64,000 nucleotides of DNA from Litchfieldia sinesaloumensis (GCF_900156865.1 NZ_LT732529.1:3764617-3828616), one strand, 5' to 3'. Positions 46,017 to 54,298 are shown, counted from the stretch's first letter. The notes: a model not told the origin generated them from the letters alone. Numbers and translations are program-made.

Positions 46017-46496
46017 ATGACTGAAAGAAAAAAAACAACGATCGTATTATTTAGTGGAGATTATGACAAAGTAATGGCTGCTTATATTATTGCAAATGGT
46101 GCAGCAGCATATGATCATGATGTGACAATATTCCATACTTTTTGGGGATTAAATGCTTTACGTAAAGATGAGGAAATTAAAGCGGATAAAAGCTTTATTG
46201 AAAAGATGTTCGGCAAAATGATGCCAAGAGGCGCAAATAGAATGGGTCTATCCAAAATGAATATGGCAGGCATGGGGCCAAAAATGATTAAAGATGTTAT
46301 GAAGAAACACAATGCGCTATCGTTACCACAGCTTATTGAAATGGCTCAAGAGCAAGACATAAAGCTTGTAGCTTGTACAATGACAATGGATTTACTTGGG
46401 CTTAAACAGGAAGAGCTTCTAGACAATGTTGAATTAGCGGGAGTTGCAGCCTATTTGGCAGATGCTGAAGATGGCAACGTGAATTTATTTATCTAA
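46017..46496 (+). CDS. yrkE: DsrE/DsrF-like sulfurtransferase (YrkE-like)
   Basis: A 159-residue DsrE-fold protein. The N-terminal strand-loop is TIVLFSGDYDKVMAAYIIANGAAAY, followed by a Met-rich middle insert (KMFGKMMPRGANRMGLSKM and MNMAGMGPKM), and the active Cys120 is in LVACTMTMDLLG. The fold and Cys position are typical of the DsrE2 group that passes persulfide to TusA partners. The insert might touch the membrane or a partner protein. It lies 25 bases after yrkI. Confidence 0.9.
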   Translation: MTERKKTTIVLFSGDYDKVMAAYIIANGAAAYDHDVTIFHTFWGLNALRKDEEIKADKSFIEKMFGKMMPRGANRMGLSKMNMAGMGPKMIKDVMKKHNALSLPQLIEMAQEQDIKLVACTMTMDLLGLKQEELLDNVELAGVAAYLADAEDGNVNLFI

Positions 46497-46540
46497 TAAT
46501 ATAGGGCATTTTGCCCATCATAATTAGGAGGCATTAGACC

Positions 46541-46900
46541 ATGGATTATATCAATTACATCATTTTTGCATTAATCGTAATCTTTATCGTACAGCGCCTC
46601 ATCCCAGTAAAAGGAATCAGAAATATGACTACAGCTGAATTGAAGAATGAGCTAAAGGACAAGAACAAGCAATTTATTGATGTACGTACTCCAGGTGAGT
46701 TCAAAGGCTATCATATCAATGGATTTAAAAACATGCCTCTCCATCAGCTTTCTCAGAAAGCCAATCAGCTTTCAAAGGATAAAGAAGTGGTTGTTATTTG
46801 CCAAAGTGGCATGAGAAGTCAAAAAGCTAGTAAGCAGCTTAAAAAGCTAGGTTTTAAACAAATAACGAATGTTAAGGGTGGCGTAAGTTCTTGGAGATAA
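46541..46900 (+). CDS. Membrane-anchored rhodanese
   Basis: A 119-residue protein with one N-terminal membrane helix (residues 4-20) and a single rhodanese domain. The catalytic loop is CQSGMRS with Cys87, and the CH2A-like motif is FIDVRTPGEFKGYHINGFKNMP. The helix would tether the sulfurtransferase to the inner face of the membrane, near the TauE exporter of the same operon. AGGAGGC is the ribosome binding site. Confidence 0.92.
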   Translation: MDYINYIIFALIVIFIVQRLIPVKGIRNMTTAELKNELKDKNKQFIDVRTPGEFKGYHINGFKNMPLHQLSQKANQLSKDKEVVVICQSGMRSQKASKQLKKLGFKQITNVKGGVSSWR

Positions 46901-46961
46901 GAATCTCTTGAACGATAACCAAAATAAAAATTTAACAATAACCAAATAGGAGGAAACTATA

Positions 46962-47258
46962 ATGAAACGATTAACAGCTAAAGAAGTTGAAACTTTACTA
47001 AGTGAAGGAAACACATTAAATATTATAGATGTACGTGAAGTTGATGAGGTTGCAGCTGGAAGAATCCCTGGGGCAGTTAATATTCCATTGGGACTAATTG
47101 AATTCCGTACGCAAGACTTAGATAAGTCAAAGGAATATGTAATGGTTTGTCGATCAGGTGGTAGAAGTGGAAGAGCTTCGGAATTCCTTGAGGGACAGGG
47201 ATTCAAAGTGATTAACATGGAGGGCGGAATGCTCGCTTGGGAAGGTAACGTCGAATAA
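46962..47258 (+). CDS. Rhodanese, soluble single-domain
   Basis: A 98-residue rhodanese with IIDVREVDEVAAGRIPGAVNIPLG and the catalytic loop CRSGGRS (Cys63). No membrane helix. It is followed by a CstR-type operator and a perfect hairpin without a T run (GGACATCTATA/TATAGATGTCC, 47321-47351), so the transcript is probably processed or partly reset here. Confidence 0.93.
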   Translation: MKRLTAKEVETLLSEGNTLNIIDVREVDEVAAGRIPGAVNIPLGLIEFRTQDLDKSKEYVMVCRSGGRSGRASEFLEGQGFKVINMEGGMLAWEGNVE

Positions 47259-47262
47259 TTTT

Positions 47263-47293
47263 TTGAGATTTTAAATACCCCTCTAGGTATATG
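47263..47293 (+). promoter_or_regulatory. Internal CstR-type operator and possible promoter
   Basis: ATACC-N6-GGTAT at 47275-47290 repeats the half-sites of the first operon operator. TTGAGA at 47263-47268 and TATATG at 47288-47293 could be a weak promoter (19-base spacer). Confidence 0.55.
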
Positions 47294-47401
47294 TGTGTTG
47301 CGTAGTTTCCTATTAAATATGGACATCTATAAAGCTTTTGTATAGATGTCCCAAGACTGATTTTGGTTGTACAATTTATCATTTTTTCAGGAGGTAATCG
47401 A

Positions 47402-47977
47402 ATGGAGTCATTAAAAACGAATCTTGTATTAGATGCAAAAGGATTGGCATGTCCAATGCCAATTGTGAAAACAAAGAAAGCGATCAATAATTTAGAAGGC
47501 GGGCTAGTTATCGAGGTGCAAGCAACTGATAAGGGGTCAAAGGCAGATCTTAAAGCATGGGCTGCGAGCACTGGACATCAATACCTTGGCACAATAGAAG
47601 AAGGCGATGTACTGAAACATTATATTCGAAAAGCAAGCGGTGAAGAAGTTGCGGAGAAAAAACACTCTCATGTAGCATCGAACGAGGATTTAGAAAATGT
47701 TATTTCTTCTGGTAAAGAGGTTCTTGTCCTCGATGTGCGTGAGGCTGCCGAATATGCATTTAATCATATTCCAGGAGCTGTCTCTATTCCATTAGGAGAA
47801 TTAGAGGAAAGAATAAATGAACTAAGTGAAGAAAAAGAAATCTATGTCGTTTGCCGCACAGGTAGCCGAAGTGATTTGGCATCACAAAAACTTACAGAAA
47901 AGGGCTATAAAAACGTAATCAATGTTCTTCCTGGAATGAGTAATTGGACTGGAAAAACAACAAGTATTACAAATTAA
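47402..47977 (+). CDS. yrkF: TusA-rhodanese fusion sulfurtransferase (YrkF-like)
   Basis: A 191-residue two-domain protein. The TusA domain (1-78) keeps GLACPMPIVKTKKA with Cys17 and closely resembles the single-domain protein at 45764. The rhodanese domain (about 95-185) has VLDVREAAEYAFNHIPGAVSIPLG and the loop CRTGSRS with Cys151. Having both cysteines in one chain should allow internal sulfur transfer. Equivalent fusions are YrkF in B. subtilis and, with more domains, CstA in Staphylococcus. The ATG at 47402 follows AGGAGGT; an in-frame start 39 bases upstream has none. Confidence 0.93.
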   Translation: MESLKTNLVLDAKGLACPMPIVKTKKAINNLEGGLVIEVQATDKGSKADLKAWAASTGHQYLGTIEEGDVLKHYIRKASGEEVAEKKHSHVASNEDLENVISSGKEVLVLDVREAAEYAFNHIPGAVSIPLGELEERINELSEEKEIYVVCRTGSRSDLASQKLTEKGYKNVINVLPGMSNWTGKTTSITN

Positions 47978-48012
47978 GGTGATTAATAAATCAAAAATTT
48001 TTAAACTTAAAT

Positions 48013-48028
48013 ATACCATAGGGGGTAA
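48013..48028 (+). promoter_or_regulatory. Internal CstR-type operator overlapping a ribosome binding site
   Basis: ATACCATAGGGGGTAA carries the ATACC and GGTA(A/T) half-sites. Its GGGGG also serves as the Shine-Dalgarno of the next gene. Confidence 0.5.
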
Positions 48029-48035
48029 TTGGTAG

Positions 48036-49163
48036 ATGACTGTTAATGTAATGACTGCAAAAGATGTTACGAGAAAAGTGTTTGATAGAGAACCGTTTTT
48101 TATCTTAGATGTTCGTAACGAGAGTGATTTTAACGATTGGAAAATTGAAGGTGAAAACTTCGACTATTTAAACATTCCTTACTTCGAATTACTAGACGGG
48201 GTTGAGGAAATCCTAGAAAAGTTGCCTAATGATAAGGATATCTTAGTAGTTTGTGCCAAGGAAGGTTCATCCATCATGGTAGCAGACATGCTTTCTGAGG
48301 CTGGGCTAACTGTATCCTACCTTAAAGGTGGCATGAAGGCTTGGAGTGAGCACTTAGAGCCAGTTAAGGTAGGGGACTTACAAGATGGTGGAGAAGTCTA
48401 TCAATTCGTTCGTATCGGAAAAGGTTGTCTATCTTACATGGTGGTATCAAACGGTGAAGCAGCTATTATCGATGCAACTCGTATGACGGATATCTTCCTT
48501 GATTTTGCTACTAGCAAGGGTGTGAAAATTAAACATGTATTTGATACTCATTTACATGCTGACCATATTTCTGGAGGAAGAAAAATAGCTGAAGCGACAA
48601 ATGCAACTTACTGGTTACCACCTAAAGATGCTACAGAAGTTACGTTTGAATACGCGGCTCTAAAAGGTGGTCAGGATGTGACGATTGGAAATACAACCAT
48701 TACCATTCATGCATTATATTCTCCAGGTCACACAATTGGATCTACTTCATTTGTTGTTGATGAAAAGTTCTTACTTTCTGGTGATATTCTATTTATCGAT
48801 TCAATTGGTAGACCGGACCTTGCTGGTTTAGCTCAGGATTGGGTAGGAGATCTTAGAGAAACTCTCTATAACCGCTATAGAGAATTGTCTGATGATCTAG
48901 TTGTTTTACCAGCTCACTTCATGATTATCGATGAATTAAAGGAGGATGGTAGTGTATCTGAACGACTTGGAACACTATTTGTGAAAAACCACGGTCTTAA
49001 TATTATGGATGAAGCAGAATTCAGAAAAATCGTAACAGAAAACTTACCACCACAACCAAATGCATATCAAGAAATTCGTGAAACAAATATGGGGAAAATC
49101 TCTCCTGATGAAGAAAAACAACGCGAAATGGAAATAGGTCCAAACCGCTGTGCCGTTCGTTAA
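48036..49163 (+). CDS. yrkH: Rhodanese-persulfide dioxygenase fusion (YrkH/CstB-like)
   Basis: A 375-residue enzyme that should oxidise persulfide sulfur to sulfite and transfer sulfur to form thiosulfate. The N-terminal rhodanese domain (1-105) has [13 protein letters not shown] and the active Cys73 in VVCAKEGSS. The C-terminal metallo-beta-lactamase domain (about 115-365) has the iron-binding [11 protein letters not shown] (His172, His174, Asp176, His177), [12 protein letters not shown] and [15 protein letters not shown], the ETHE1-type persulfide dioxygenase signatures. The rhodanese-first order differs from Staphylococcus CstB, where the dioxygenase domain comes first, but matches YrkH. 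The C-terminus GPNRCAVR carries one more Cys. Confidence 0.92.
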   Translation: MTVNVMTAKDVTRKVFDREPFFILDVRNESDFNDWKIEGENFDYLNIPYFELLDGVEEILEKLPNDKDILVVCAKEGSSIMVADMLSEAGLTVSYLKGGMKAWSEHLEPVKVGDLQDGGEVYQFVRIGKGCLSYMVVSNGEAAIIDATRMTDIFLDFATSKGVKIKHVFDTHLHADHISGGRKIAEATNATYWLPPKDATEVTFEYAALKGGQDVTIGNTTITIHALYSPGHTIGSTSFVVDEKFLLSGDILFIDSIGRPDLAGLAQDWVGDLRETLYNRYRELSDDLVVLPAHFMIIDELKEDGSVSERLGTLFVKNHGLNIMDEAEFRKIVTENLPPQPNAYQEIRETNMGKISPDEEKQREMEIGPNRCAVR

Positions 49164-49175
49164 TGAATATTGTGA

Positions 49176-49201
49176 GGGAACCAATAGCAGGTTCCCTTTT
49201 C
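49176..49201 (+). terminator. Weak terminator or attenuator before the exporter gene
   Basis: GGGAACC and GGTTCCC form a 7-bp stem, followed by TTTTCTG. The T run is short, so it probably reduces rather than stops transcription into the next gene. Confidence 0.6.
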
Positions 49202-49220
49202 TGTAGAAGGGGGAAAAACG

Positions 49221-49997
49221 ATGGATTTTGCATTTATAATAATAATCTTTTTAATTGGTTTTATAGGTTCATATATATCTGGTATGTTAGGAATCGGTGG
49301 ATCTATCATTAAATATCCAATGCTATTATATATTCCACCTTTATTTGGATTAGCAGCCTTCAGTGCCCATGAAGTGTCAGGGATCAGTGCTGTTCAAGTA
49401 TTTTTTGCAACCATTGGTGGTGTCTGGGCATACCGTAAGGGTGGGTATTTAAATAAAAAACTTATTCTCTATATGGGGATTAGTATTTTAGTAGGTAGTT
49501 TTGTAGGTGGGTTTGGTTCGAAGTATATGTCAGAAGGCGGAATTAATGTTGTCTATGGTTTGTTAGCGTTAATTGCTGCAATCATGATGTTTATTCCGAA
49601 AAAGAATGTGGATGATATTCCGTTTGATCAAGTCACATTTAATAAATGGCTTGCTACCATACTTGCACTTATTGTAGGTATTGGTGCTGGAATTGTAGGA
49701 GCAGCAGGAGCTTTCTTGCTTGTGCCAATTATGCTTGTTGTATTAAAAATTCCTACCAGAATGACCATCGCATCTTCACTTGCGATTACGTTTATATCTT
49801 CAATTGGTTCAACTGTAGGGAAAATAACGACAGGACAAATTGAATACTTCCCAGCAGTTATAATGATTGTAGCTAGCTTAATTGCATCACCACTAGGTGC
49901 AAACGCAGGAAAGAAGATGAATACAAAGGTTCTTCAGATTATCCTCGCAATCTTAATCGCTGCAACCGCCGTGAAGATATGGATGGATATTTTATAA
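49221..49997 (+). CDS. yrkJ: TauE/SafE-family sulfite/anion exporter (YrkJ-like)
   Basis: A 258-residue membrane protein with seven to eight predicted helices and the two-fold TauE repeat: [24 protein letters not shown] near the start and [33 protein letters not shown] in the second half (each given in part). It would export sulfite or another product of the dioxygenase. GAAGGGGGAA is the ribosome binding site. It is the membrane component of the sulfane-sulfur operon. Confidence 0.92.
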   Translation: MDFAFIIIIFLIGFIGSYISGMLGIGGSIIKYPMLLYIPPLFGLAAFSAHEVSGISAVQVFFATIGGVWAYRKGGYLNKKLILYMGISILVGSFVGGFGSKYMSEGGINVVYGLLALIAAIMMFIPKKNVDDIPFDQVTFNKWLATILALIVGIGAGIVGAAGAFLLVPIMLVVLKIPTRMTIASSLAITFISSIGSTVGKITTGQIEYFPAVIMIVASLIASPLGANAGKKMNTKVLQIILAILIAATAVKIWMDIL

Positions 49998-50102
49998 TAA
50001 TGAAAGATTCCCTATATCGGTGGGTGGATGCTTAGTAGAACCCTACTAGAGTAAGGAGTTTATCTAGAGTGTTCCTTAATTTATTATATTAAGGGGGTTG
50101 GT

Positions 50103-50468
50103 GTGCTATTGATTTTGTTTTTCCTTTTGGTACTATTTATACTATGGGAGTTATATAAGAGGTATTTCCCTGTAGTTGGTATTCGTTGTGAAGATGCGTT
50201 AAAAGTAAATTTAATGGATATTGAGGTCATAGATGTAAGAGACTACAATATATCATACAAGGATGTAATTGAGAAATCTATTAATATACCTGTGGCCTAC
50301 TTGGATAGGTATTGTTATGAAATACCAGACAAAAAAGTCCACATAGTGGCTTCATCTAGATTAGATAAAAACGTAGCGATCCGAATCTTAAGACGTAAAG
50401 GATTTCAGGTGACTGGATATACAGTGAGTGATTCTCATAAAATGACTAGAAAATTGGCATTAAAATAG
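50103..50468 (+). CDS. Membrane-anchored degenerate rhodanese (no catalytic Cys)
   Basis: A 121-residue protein with an N-terminal membrane helix (1-17) and a rhodanese-like domain (EVIDVRDYNISYKDVIEKSINIP). The active-site loop reads VASSRLDK where active relatives have VC-R-x-G-x-R-S, so the catalytic Cys is replaced by Ala83. It has kept the fold and the operon position between exporter and repressor. A structural, sensing or docking role is more likely than sulfur transfer. GTG start behind AAGGGGG. Confidence 0.75.
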   Translation: MLLILFFLLVLFILWELYKRYFPVVGIRCEDALKVNLMDIEVIDVRDYNISYKDVIEKSINIPVAYLDRYCYEIPDKKVHIVASSRLDKNVAIRILRRKGFQVTGYTVSDSHKMTRKLALK

Positions 50469-50506
50469 GAAAATCATTCACCCTACGATGAAAGGGGGCA
50501 ATATAC

Positions 50507-50767
50507 ATGGATTACGATGATAAAATAAAGAACCGCGTAAAACGTATTGAAGGACAACTACGTGGTATTTTACGAATGATGGAAGAAAATAAGGATTGTA
50601 AAGACGTTATTACCCAACTTTCTGCAGCTCGTACAGCTATTGATCGAACAATTGGAGTGGTTGTTAGCTCCAACCTAGTGGAGTGCGTACGTAACGCTGA
50701 TGAAAAAGGGGAAAATACAGAGGAACTAGTAAAAGAAGCAGTTAATTTACTTGTGAAAAGTAGATAA
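50507..50767 (+). CDS. cstR: CstR-type persulfide-sensing repressor (CsoR/DUF156 family)
   Basis: An 86-residue all-helical repressor: NRVKRIEGQLRGILRMMEENKDC, then QLSAARTAIDRTIGVVVSSNLVEC. Cys31 and Cys60 are the two conserved thiols. The copper-sensing CsoR subgroup has a His four residues before the second Cys; here it is Asn56. That pattern marks CstR, which releases DNA when the thiols form di-, tri- or tetrasulfide links. Four matching ATACC...GGTAT operators in the operon support this. AAAGGGGG is the ribosome binding site. Confidence 0.9.
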   Translation: MDYDDKIKNRVKRIEGQLRGILRMMEENKDCKDVITQLSAARTAIDRTIGVVVSSNLVECVRNADEKGENTEELVKEAVNLLVKSR

Positions 50768-50790
50768 AGACCTAAAAAGGTCTTTTTTTT
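50766..50790 (+). terminator. Terminator of the sulfane-sulfur operon
   Basis: AAAGACC pairs with GGTCTTT (7 bp, short loop), followed by eight T. Confidence 0.88.
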
Positions 50791-50850
50791 ATACAATAAA
50801 TGTTACAAGGGTTATGAGGAGTTAATATAGGAGGGGTGGAGGATGAATTA

Positions 50851-51297
50851 ATGGAAAGAATTCACTTAATGAAGTGGTTACTGGATGTCGATCTAACTAA
50901 GACAAGAGATTTCTATAGTAAAGAAATTGACCTGTGTAATTGTTTGTACTGTCAAAATTATTATGAAGCGTGTAAGCATTTGGAATCGTCGGTAATGGAT
51001 CCATTTAAAACGCTGGGAATGAATCCTTTAACACCAAGCCACTTATCTGAGTTTGGTGAGGTAGAAGGTGGTTTTCGATTATACACGGGGAGCTACCATA
51101 TAGTTGGTACTATAGTAGATGGTGAACTTTGCACAGATTCTGATTGGAATGATACGAATACAGCTACTCTAGAAAACTTTACCTTTGGATTTAAGAAGGA
51201 GTTACAGTTTGTTCATGACGAGATGCCACTTCCAGTATTGCAAATGGATTTCGAAGCCCGAATTCCGTGGTTATTGGATGAAAATCCAGAGGACTAA
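50851..51297 (+). CDS. Unknown protein with a CxC-x2-C motif
   Basis: A 148-residue soluble protein that I do not recognise. Residues about 28-45 read DLCNCLYCQNYYEACKHL, with four Cys in a C-x-C-x2-C-x6-C pattern that could bind a metal. The rest is mixed alpha/beta, with a central GGFRLYTGSYHIVGTIVDGELC strand region and an acidic C-terminus. The start chosen is ATG 50851 behind GGTGGAGGA; a GTG at 50836 overlaps an AGGAGGGG site and is less likely. It stands alone between two terminators. Confidence 0.75.
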   Translation: MERIHLMKWLLDVDLTKTRDFYSKEIDLCNCLYCQNYYEACKHLESSVMDPFKTLGMNPLTPSHLSEFGEVEGGFRLYTGSYHIVGTIVDGELCTDSDWNDTNTATLENFTFGFKKELQFVHDEMPLPVLQMDFEARIPWLLDENPED

Positions 51298-51333
51298 ACA
51301 TTAGAGGGTCAAAATTTACTTTAAGACATTAAA

Positions 51334-51362
51334 AAGCAAGGGGAGAACCCCTTGCTTCTTTT
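51334..51362. terminator. Bidirectional terminator between convergent genes
   Basis: AAGCAAGGGG pairs with CCCCTTGCTT (10 bp, four-base loop), with T runs on both strands. It serves the gene at 50851 and serA. Confidence 0.92.
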
Positions 51363-52560
51363 AGATTACACGTGCTGATATGATTCCACTAATTTGCTCG
51401 ATTCTTTCAAGTAGGCTAGGTATGATTTCACCACTTACTTCATTATCAATATCAATCATCGTATATGCGTATTCGCCACGACTTCTGTTCACCATGTCAG
51501 CGATGTTTAATTCATAGTTTGAGATAGCTGAAGTGATTTGACCAACCATATTTGGTACATTCTTATGAAATGCAGTTACACGTGTTTTTCCTGTGTATGG
51601 AAGAGCTGCATTTGGAAAATTGACTGAGTTTTTAATGTTTCCTGTTTCTAAGAATTCTTTCGTCTGACGAGCAGCCATAATCGCACAGTTCTCTTCTGAC
51701 TCGTTTGTAGAGGCACCGAGATGTGGTGTGCAAATGGTATTCTTCATTTTTAATACATTTTCATTCGGGAAGTCTGTCATATATTTTCCGACGATGCCAT
51801 CTTCAAGGGCAACTGCCATATCAATTTCGTTCACAAGTTCACCACGAGAGAAGTTGATGATGTGAACACCAGGCTTCATAATGCTGAACGTCTCTTTATT
51901 AAACATATGTTTTGTATCGTTAGTTAGTGGTACATGTACTGTAATATAGTCAGACTCTGCAAATAGGTGTTCAAGTGACATTGCACGCTGAACATTACGA
52001 GATAGGTTCCAAGCTGTATCTACGGAAATAAATGGGTCAAAACCAATGACATCCATATCCAAATCAAGCGCATCATTTGCAACTAGTGCACCAATTGCAC
52101 CCAAACCGATGACACCGAGTGTTTTACCCTTAATTTCTTTCCCAACAAATTGCTTCTTACCTTTTTCAACTAGCTGTGGAATCTCATCGCCTTTATCTTC
52201 TAATGTCTTTGTCCAAGCGATACCAGAAAACACATTACGTGAGGTTGCCATTAAAGAAGTTAATACCATTTCTTTTACCGCGTTTGCATTGGCTCCTGGT
52301 GTATTAAAAACGACGATCCCTTTCTCTGTGCATTGTTGAATTGGTATATTATTAACTCCAACACCAGCACGAGCAATTGCTTTTAAGTTTTCTCCAAATT
52401 CAAGGTCATGCATGTTGAAACTTCGCACGACAATTGCATCGGGATTCTCGCTATCATCGTCTAAAATAAAACGGTCGTTTCTGAACACCTTTAGTCCGCT
52501 TTCTGCAATATTGTTTAATGTTTTAATTGTTTTTACCTTATTTTCAATTAATGTACTCAT
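51361..52560 (-). CDS. serA: D-3-phosphoglycerate dehydrogenase
   Basis: NAD-dependent first enzyme of serine synthesis from 3-phosphoglycerate. The 399-residue product has the D-2-hydroxyacid dehydrogenase fold: RAGVGVNNIP, the nucleotide loop GKTLGVIGLGAIGALVAND, NFSRGELVNEIDM and the acid-base segment CTPHLGASTNESEENCA. A short ACT-type regulatory domain ends the protein (about 325-399, VPNMVGQITSAISNYELNI). It lacks the extra ASB domain of the 525-residue B. subtilis SerA. The leader contains a ZTP-type riboswitch and terminator, which links serine supply to one-carbon/folate status. GCGAGGTAG is the ribosome binding site. Confidence 0.92.
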   Translation of the reverse strand: MSTLIENKVKTIKTLNNIAESGLKVFRNDRFILDDDSENPDAIVVRSFNMHDLEFGENLKAIARAGVGVNNIPIQQCTEKGIVVFNTPGANANAVKEMVLTSLMATSRNVFSGIAWTKTLEDKGDEIPQLVEKGKKQFVGKEIKGKTLGVIGLGAIGALVANDALDLDMDVIGFDPFISVDTAWNLSRNVQRAMSLEHLFAESDYITVHVPLTNDTKHMFNKETFSIMKPGVHIINFSRGELVNEIDMAVALEDGIVGKYMTDFPNENVLKMKNTICTPHLGASTNESEENCAIMAARQTKEFLETGNIKNSVNFPNAALPYTGKTRVTAFHKNVPNMVGQITSAISNYELNIADMVNRSRGEYAYTMIDIDNEVSGEIIPSLLERIEQISGIISARVI

Positions 52561-52659
52561 CTCGTCTACCTCGCTTTTATTATGGATTTATAGGAAAACT
52601 TTCACTCTTTGAAAATAGGACTTTGGATCTGCTTCAATCGAAGGTTATACCCTAGATTG

Positions 52660-52778
52660 AACAAAAATAAACAGAAAGAGGCAAGGGACTTTCCCTTACC
52701 TCTGCCCAGGCGAACGGCTCCGATACTATATGCTCCCTCGCGGTTCTCCGCGTTCGCCAGTCACATATAGCGCTTTTG
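52660..52778 (-). ncRNA. ZTP (pfl-motif) riboswitch with terminator upstream of serA
   Basis: Read on the minus strand, the two conserved ZTP blocks are present: GTGACTGGCGAAC and, later, GCCGTTCGCCTGGGCA. P1 is CTATATG/CATATAG and P2 is CGCGG-AGAA-CCGCG, followed by GAGGGAGC. Directly after the aptamer lies the hairpin AGAGGTAAGGGA/TCCCTTGCCTCT (plus coordinates 52677-52703) with a T-rich tail. ZTP/ZMP accumulates when 10-formyl-tetrahydrofolate is short, so binding should allow read-through into serA. Confidence 0.88.
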
Positions 52779-52926
52779 TTTTTAAGTATAATATCAGATT
52801 TTTTGGTATATTTCAAGCTTTAATTGAGGAATGGAATAGATTTGTTGCCCAATATATTGTTGACAGTACTCCTAATTTCCTGTAGATTTTAAATCTATAA
52901 GCTATTCAAAAACTTAATATTTGATA

Positions 52927-53042
52927 TACCTTTATCGAGAGTAGCGGAGGGACTGGCCCGTTGAAGCTCAGCAACCGTTCATGTGTTTTGCATGAGAAGG
53001 TGCTAATTCCAGCAAAACAAGAGTGTTTTGATAGATAAGGGG
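52927..53042 (+). ncRNA. SAM-I (S-box) riboswitch
   Basis: The S-box consensus is clear: TTATCGAGAGTAGCGGAGGG, then ACTGGCCCGTTGAAGCTCAG, CAACC, GAAGGTGCTAATTCCAGC and a closing GATAAGG that pairs with CCTTTATC (P1). Together with the terminator at 53074-53108 it should switch off the downstream gene when S-adenosylmethionine is abundant. Confidence 0.95.
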
Positions 53043-53073
53043 GACGACTTGCTTTAATTAATGTATAGATTCG

Positions 53074-53108
53074 CCTCTCTTTCATACGGAAGAGGGGTTT
53101 TTTATTTT
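53074..53108 (+). terminator. S-box controlled terminator
   Basis: CCTCTCTT pairs with AAGAGGGG (one wobble, 8-base loop), followed by a long T-rich run. It lies 45 bases before the oxidase gene. Confidence 0.88.
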
Positions 53109-53152
53109 TACTTATGAGTTGTTATATTAAATAATGAAAGAAGGCCTATACG

Positions 53153-54298
53153 ATGAGTACAACAAAGGTGAAAGATGCATACATTGAAAATATCGTGAAC
53201 GAGGATGACTATTTCCCAGTTTCCTTTGAAGAACTAGAAGCCGAGGCACAAAAGAAAATGTCGGTGGGGGAATATGGGTACGTACGTTCAGGTGCTGGTG
53301 GTGAAGAAACGTTACGGAAAAACCAAGAGTCATTTAAGAAATTCTCTATTTTACCAAGGGTTTTACGAAATGTGTCGAATGTAGACACAAGTATCAATTT
53401 GTTTGGCAGAACCTATCCCCACCCATTTTTATTGGCTCCCGTTGGTATGTTAAAGCTTGCACACGAAGAGGCGGAATTAGCGGTTTCAAAAGCGGCTGCT
53501 ACATATAATGTTCCTTTTGTTCAAAGTACAGTATCTAGTTATTCGATTGAGGATGTGGCGGAAGTTTCCGGGGATAGTCCGAAGTGGTTTCAACTTTATT
53601 GGTCGAATAATAAAGAAGTTTCCTTTCACATGGTAAAACGTGCAGAGGAAGCGGGTTACGAAGCAATTGTCCTAACGGTTGATACAGTTATGTTGGGCTG
53701 GAGAGAAGAGGACATGAAAAATCGTTTTTCGCCATTAAAGCTTGGCTTTGGTAAGGCAAATTATGAACAGGATTCAGTCTTTTTAGCGTCTTTAGAGAAT
53801 ACTGATCAAGATTCAATCATTCAAGGAATCTTAGATAATATTTTTCATCCGACTTTAAATTGGGATGATGTAGCAGAGTTAAAAGAGCGCACGTCATTAC
53901 CAATCATTTTAAAAGGAATTCTACATCCAGAAGATGCGAGGTTAGCAATCTTAAGTGGTGTTGATGGACTCATTGTGTCCAACCATGGAGGTAGACAACT
54001 TGATGGTGTGGTAGCTGCAATTGATGCATTGCCACAAGTTGTAGAAGAAGTTAATGGTGAAATTCCCGTCTTATTTGATAGTGGTATTCGTAGAGGGTCA
54101 GATATTGTAAAGGCACTTCGATTAGGTGCAGATGCTGTCCTTATTGGAAGACCATTTGTATATGGTCTCGCGGTTGCAGGACAAACAGGTGTTGAAAAAG
54201 TAATCAATAATTTTATTCAAGATACAAAAGTCTCAATTGCACTGGCAGGAGCTTCATCAATCCAGGACCTGTCCACAATTAAACTCGTAAAATCATAG
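53153..54298 (+). CDS. FMN-dependent 2-hydroxyacid oxidase/dehydrogenase
   Basis: A 381-residue member of the lactate oxidase/glycolate oxidase/lactate 2-monooxygenase family. These enzymes oxidise L-2-hydroxy acids to 2-oxo acids with FMN. Motifs: FLLAPVGMLKLAHEEAELA, WFQLYWSNNKEV, ILKGI (FMN-binding Lys), SNHGGRQLD with catalytic His278 and the adjacent Arg, DSGIRRGSDIVKAL and GADAVLIGRPFVYGLA. It is preceded by a SAM riboswitch and terminator, so it belongs to the methionine regulon. That points to a methionine-related hydroxy acid, perhaps 4-methylthio-2-hydroxybutyrate; lactate remains possible. Confidence 0.87.
   Translation: MSTTKVKDAYIENIVNEDDYFPVSFEELEAEAQKKMSVGEYGYVRSGAGGEETLRKNQESFKKFSILPRVLRNVSNVDTSINLFGRTYPHPFLLAPVGMLKLAHEEAELAVSKAAATYNVPFVQSTVSSYSIEDVAEVSGDSPKWFQLYWSNNKEVSFHMVKRAEEAGYEAIVLTVDTVMLGWREEDMKNRFSPLKLGFGKANYEQDSVFLASLENTDQDSIIQGILDNIFHPTLNWDDVAELKERTSLPIILKGILHPEDARLAILSGVDGLIVSNHGGRQLDGVVAAIDALPQVVEEVNGEIPVLFDSGIRRGSDIVKALRLGADAVLIGRPFVYGLAVAGQTGVEKVINNFIQDTKVSIALAGASSIQDLSTIKLVKS

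Noticed and set aside
49646..49843. 65-codon frame within the TauE exporter gene
   Set aside because: Alternate-frame shadow of a conserved membrane protein gene.
50507..50767. Copper-sensing CsoR assignment for the DUF156 protein
   Set aside because: The ligand His is replaced by Asn56 and all neighbours are sulfur-transfer genes, which fits CstR.
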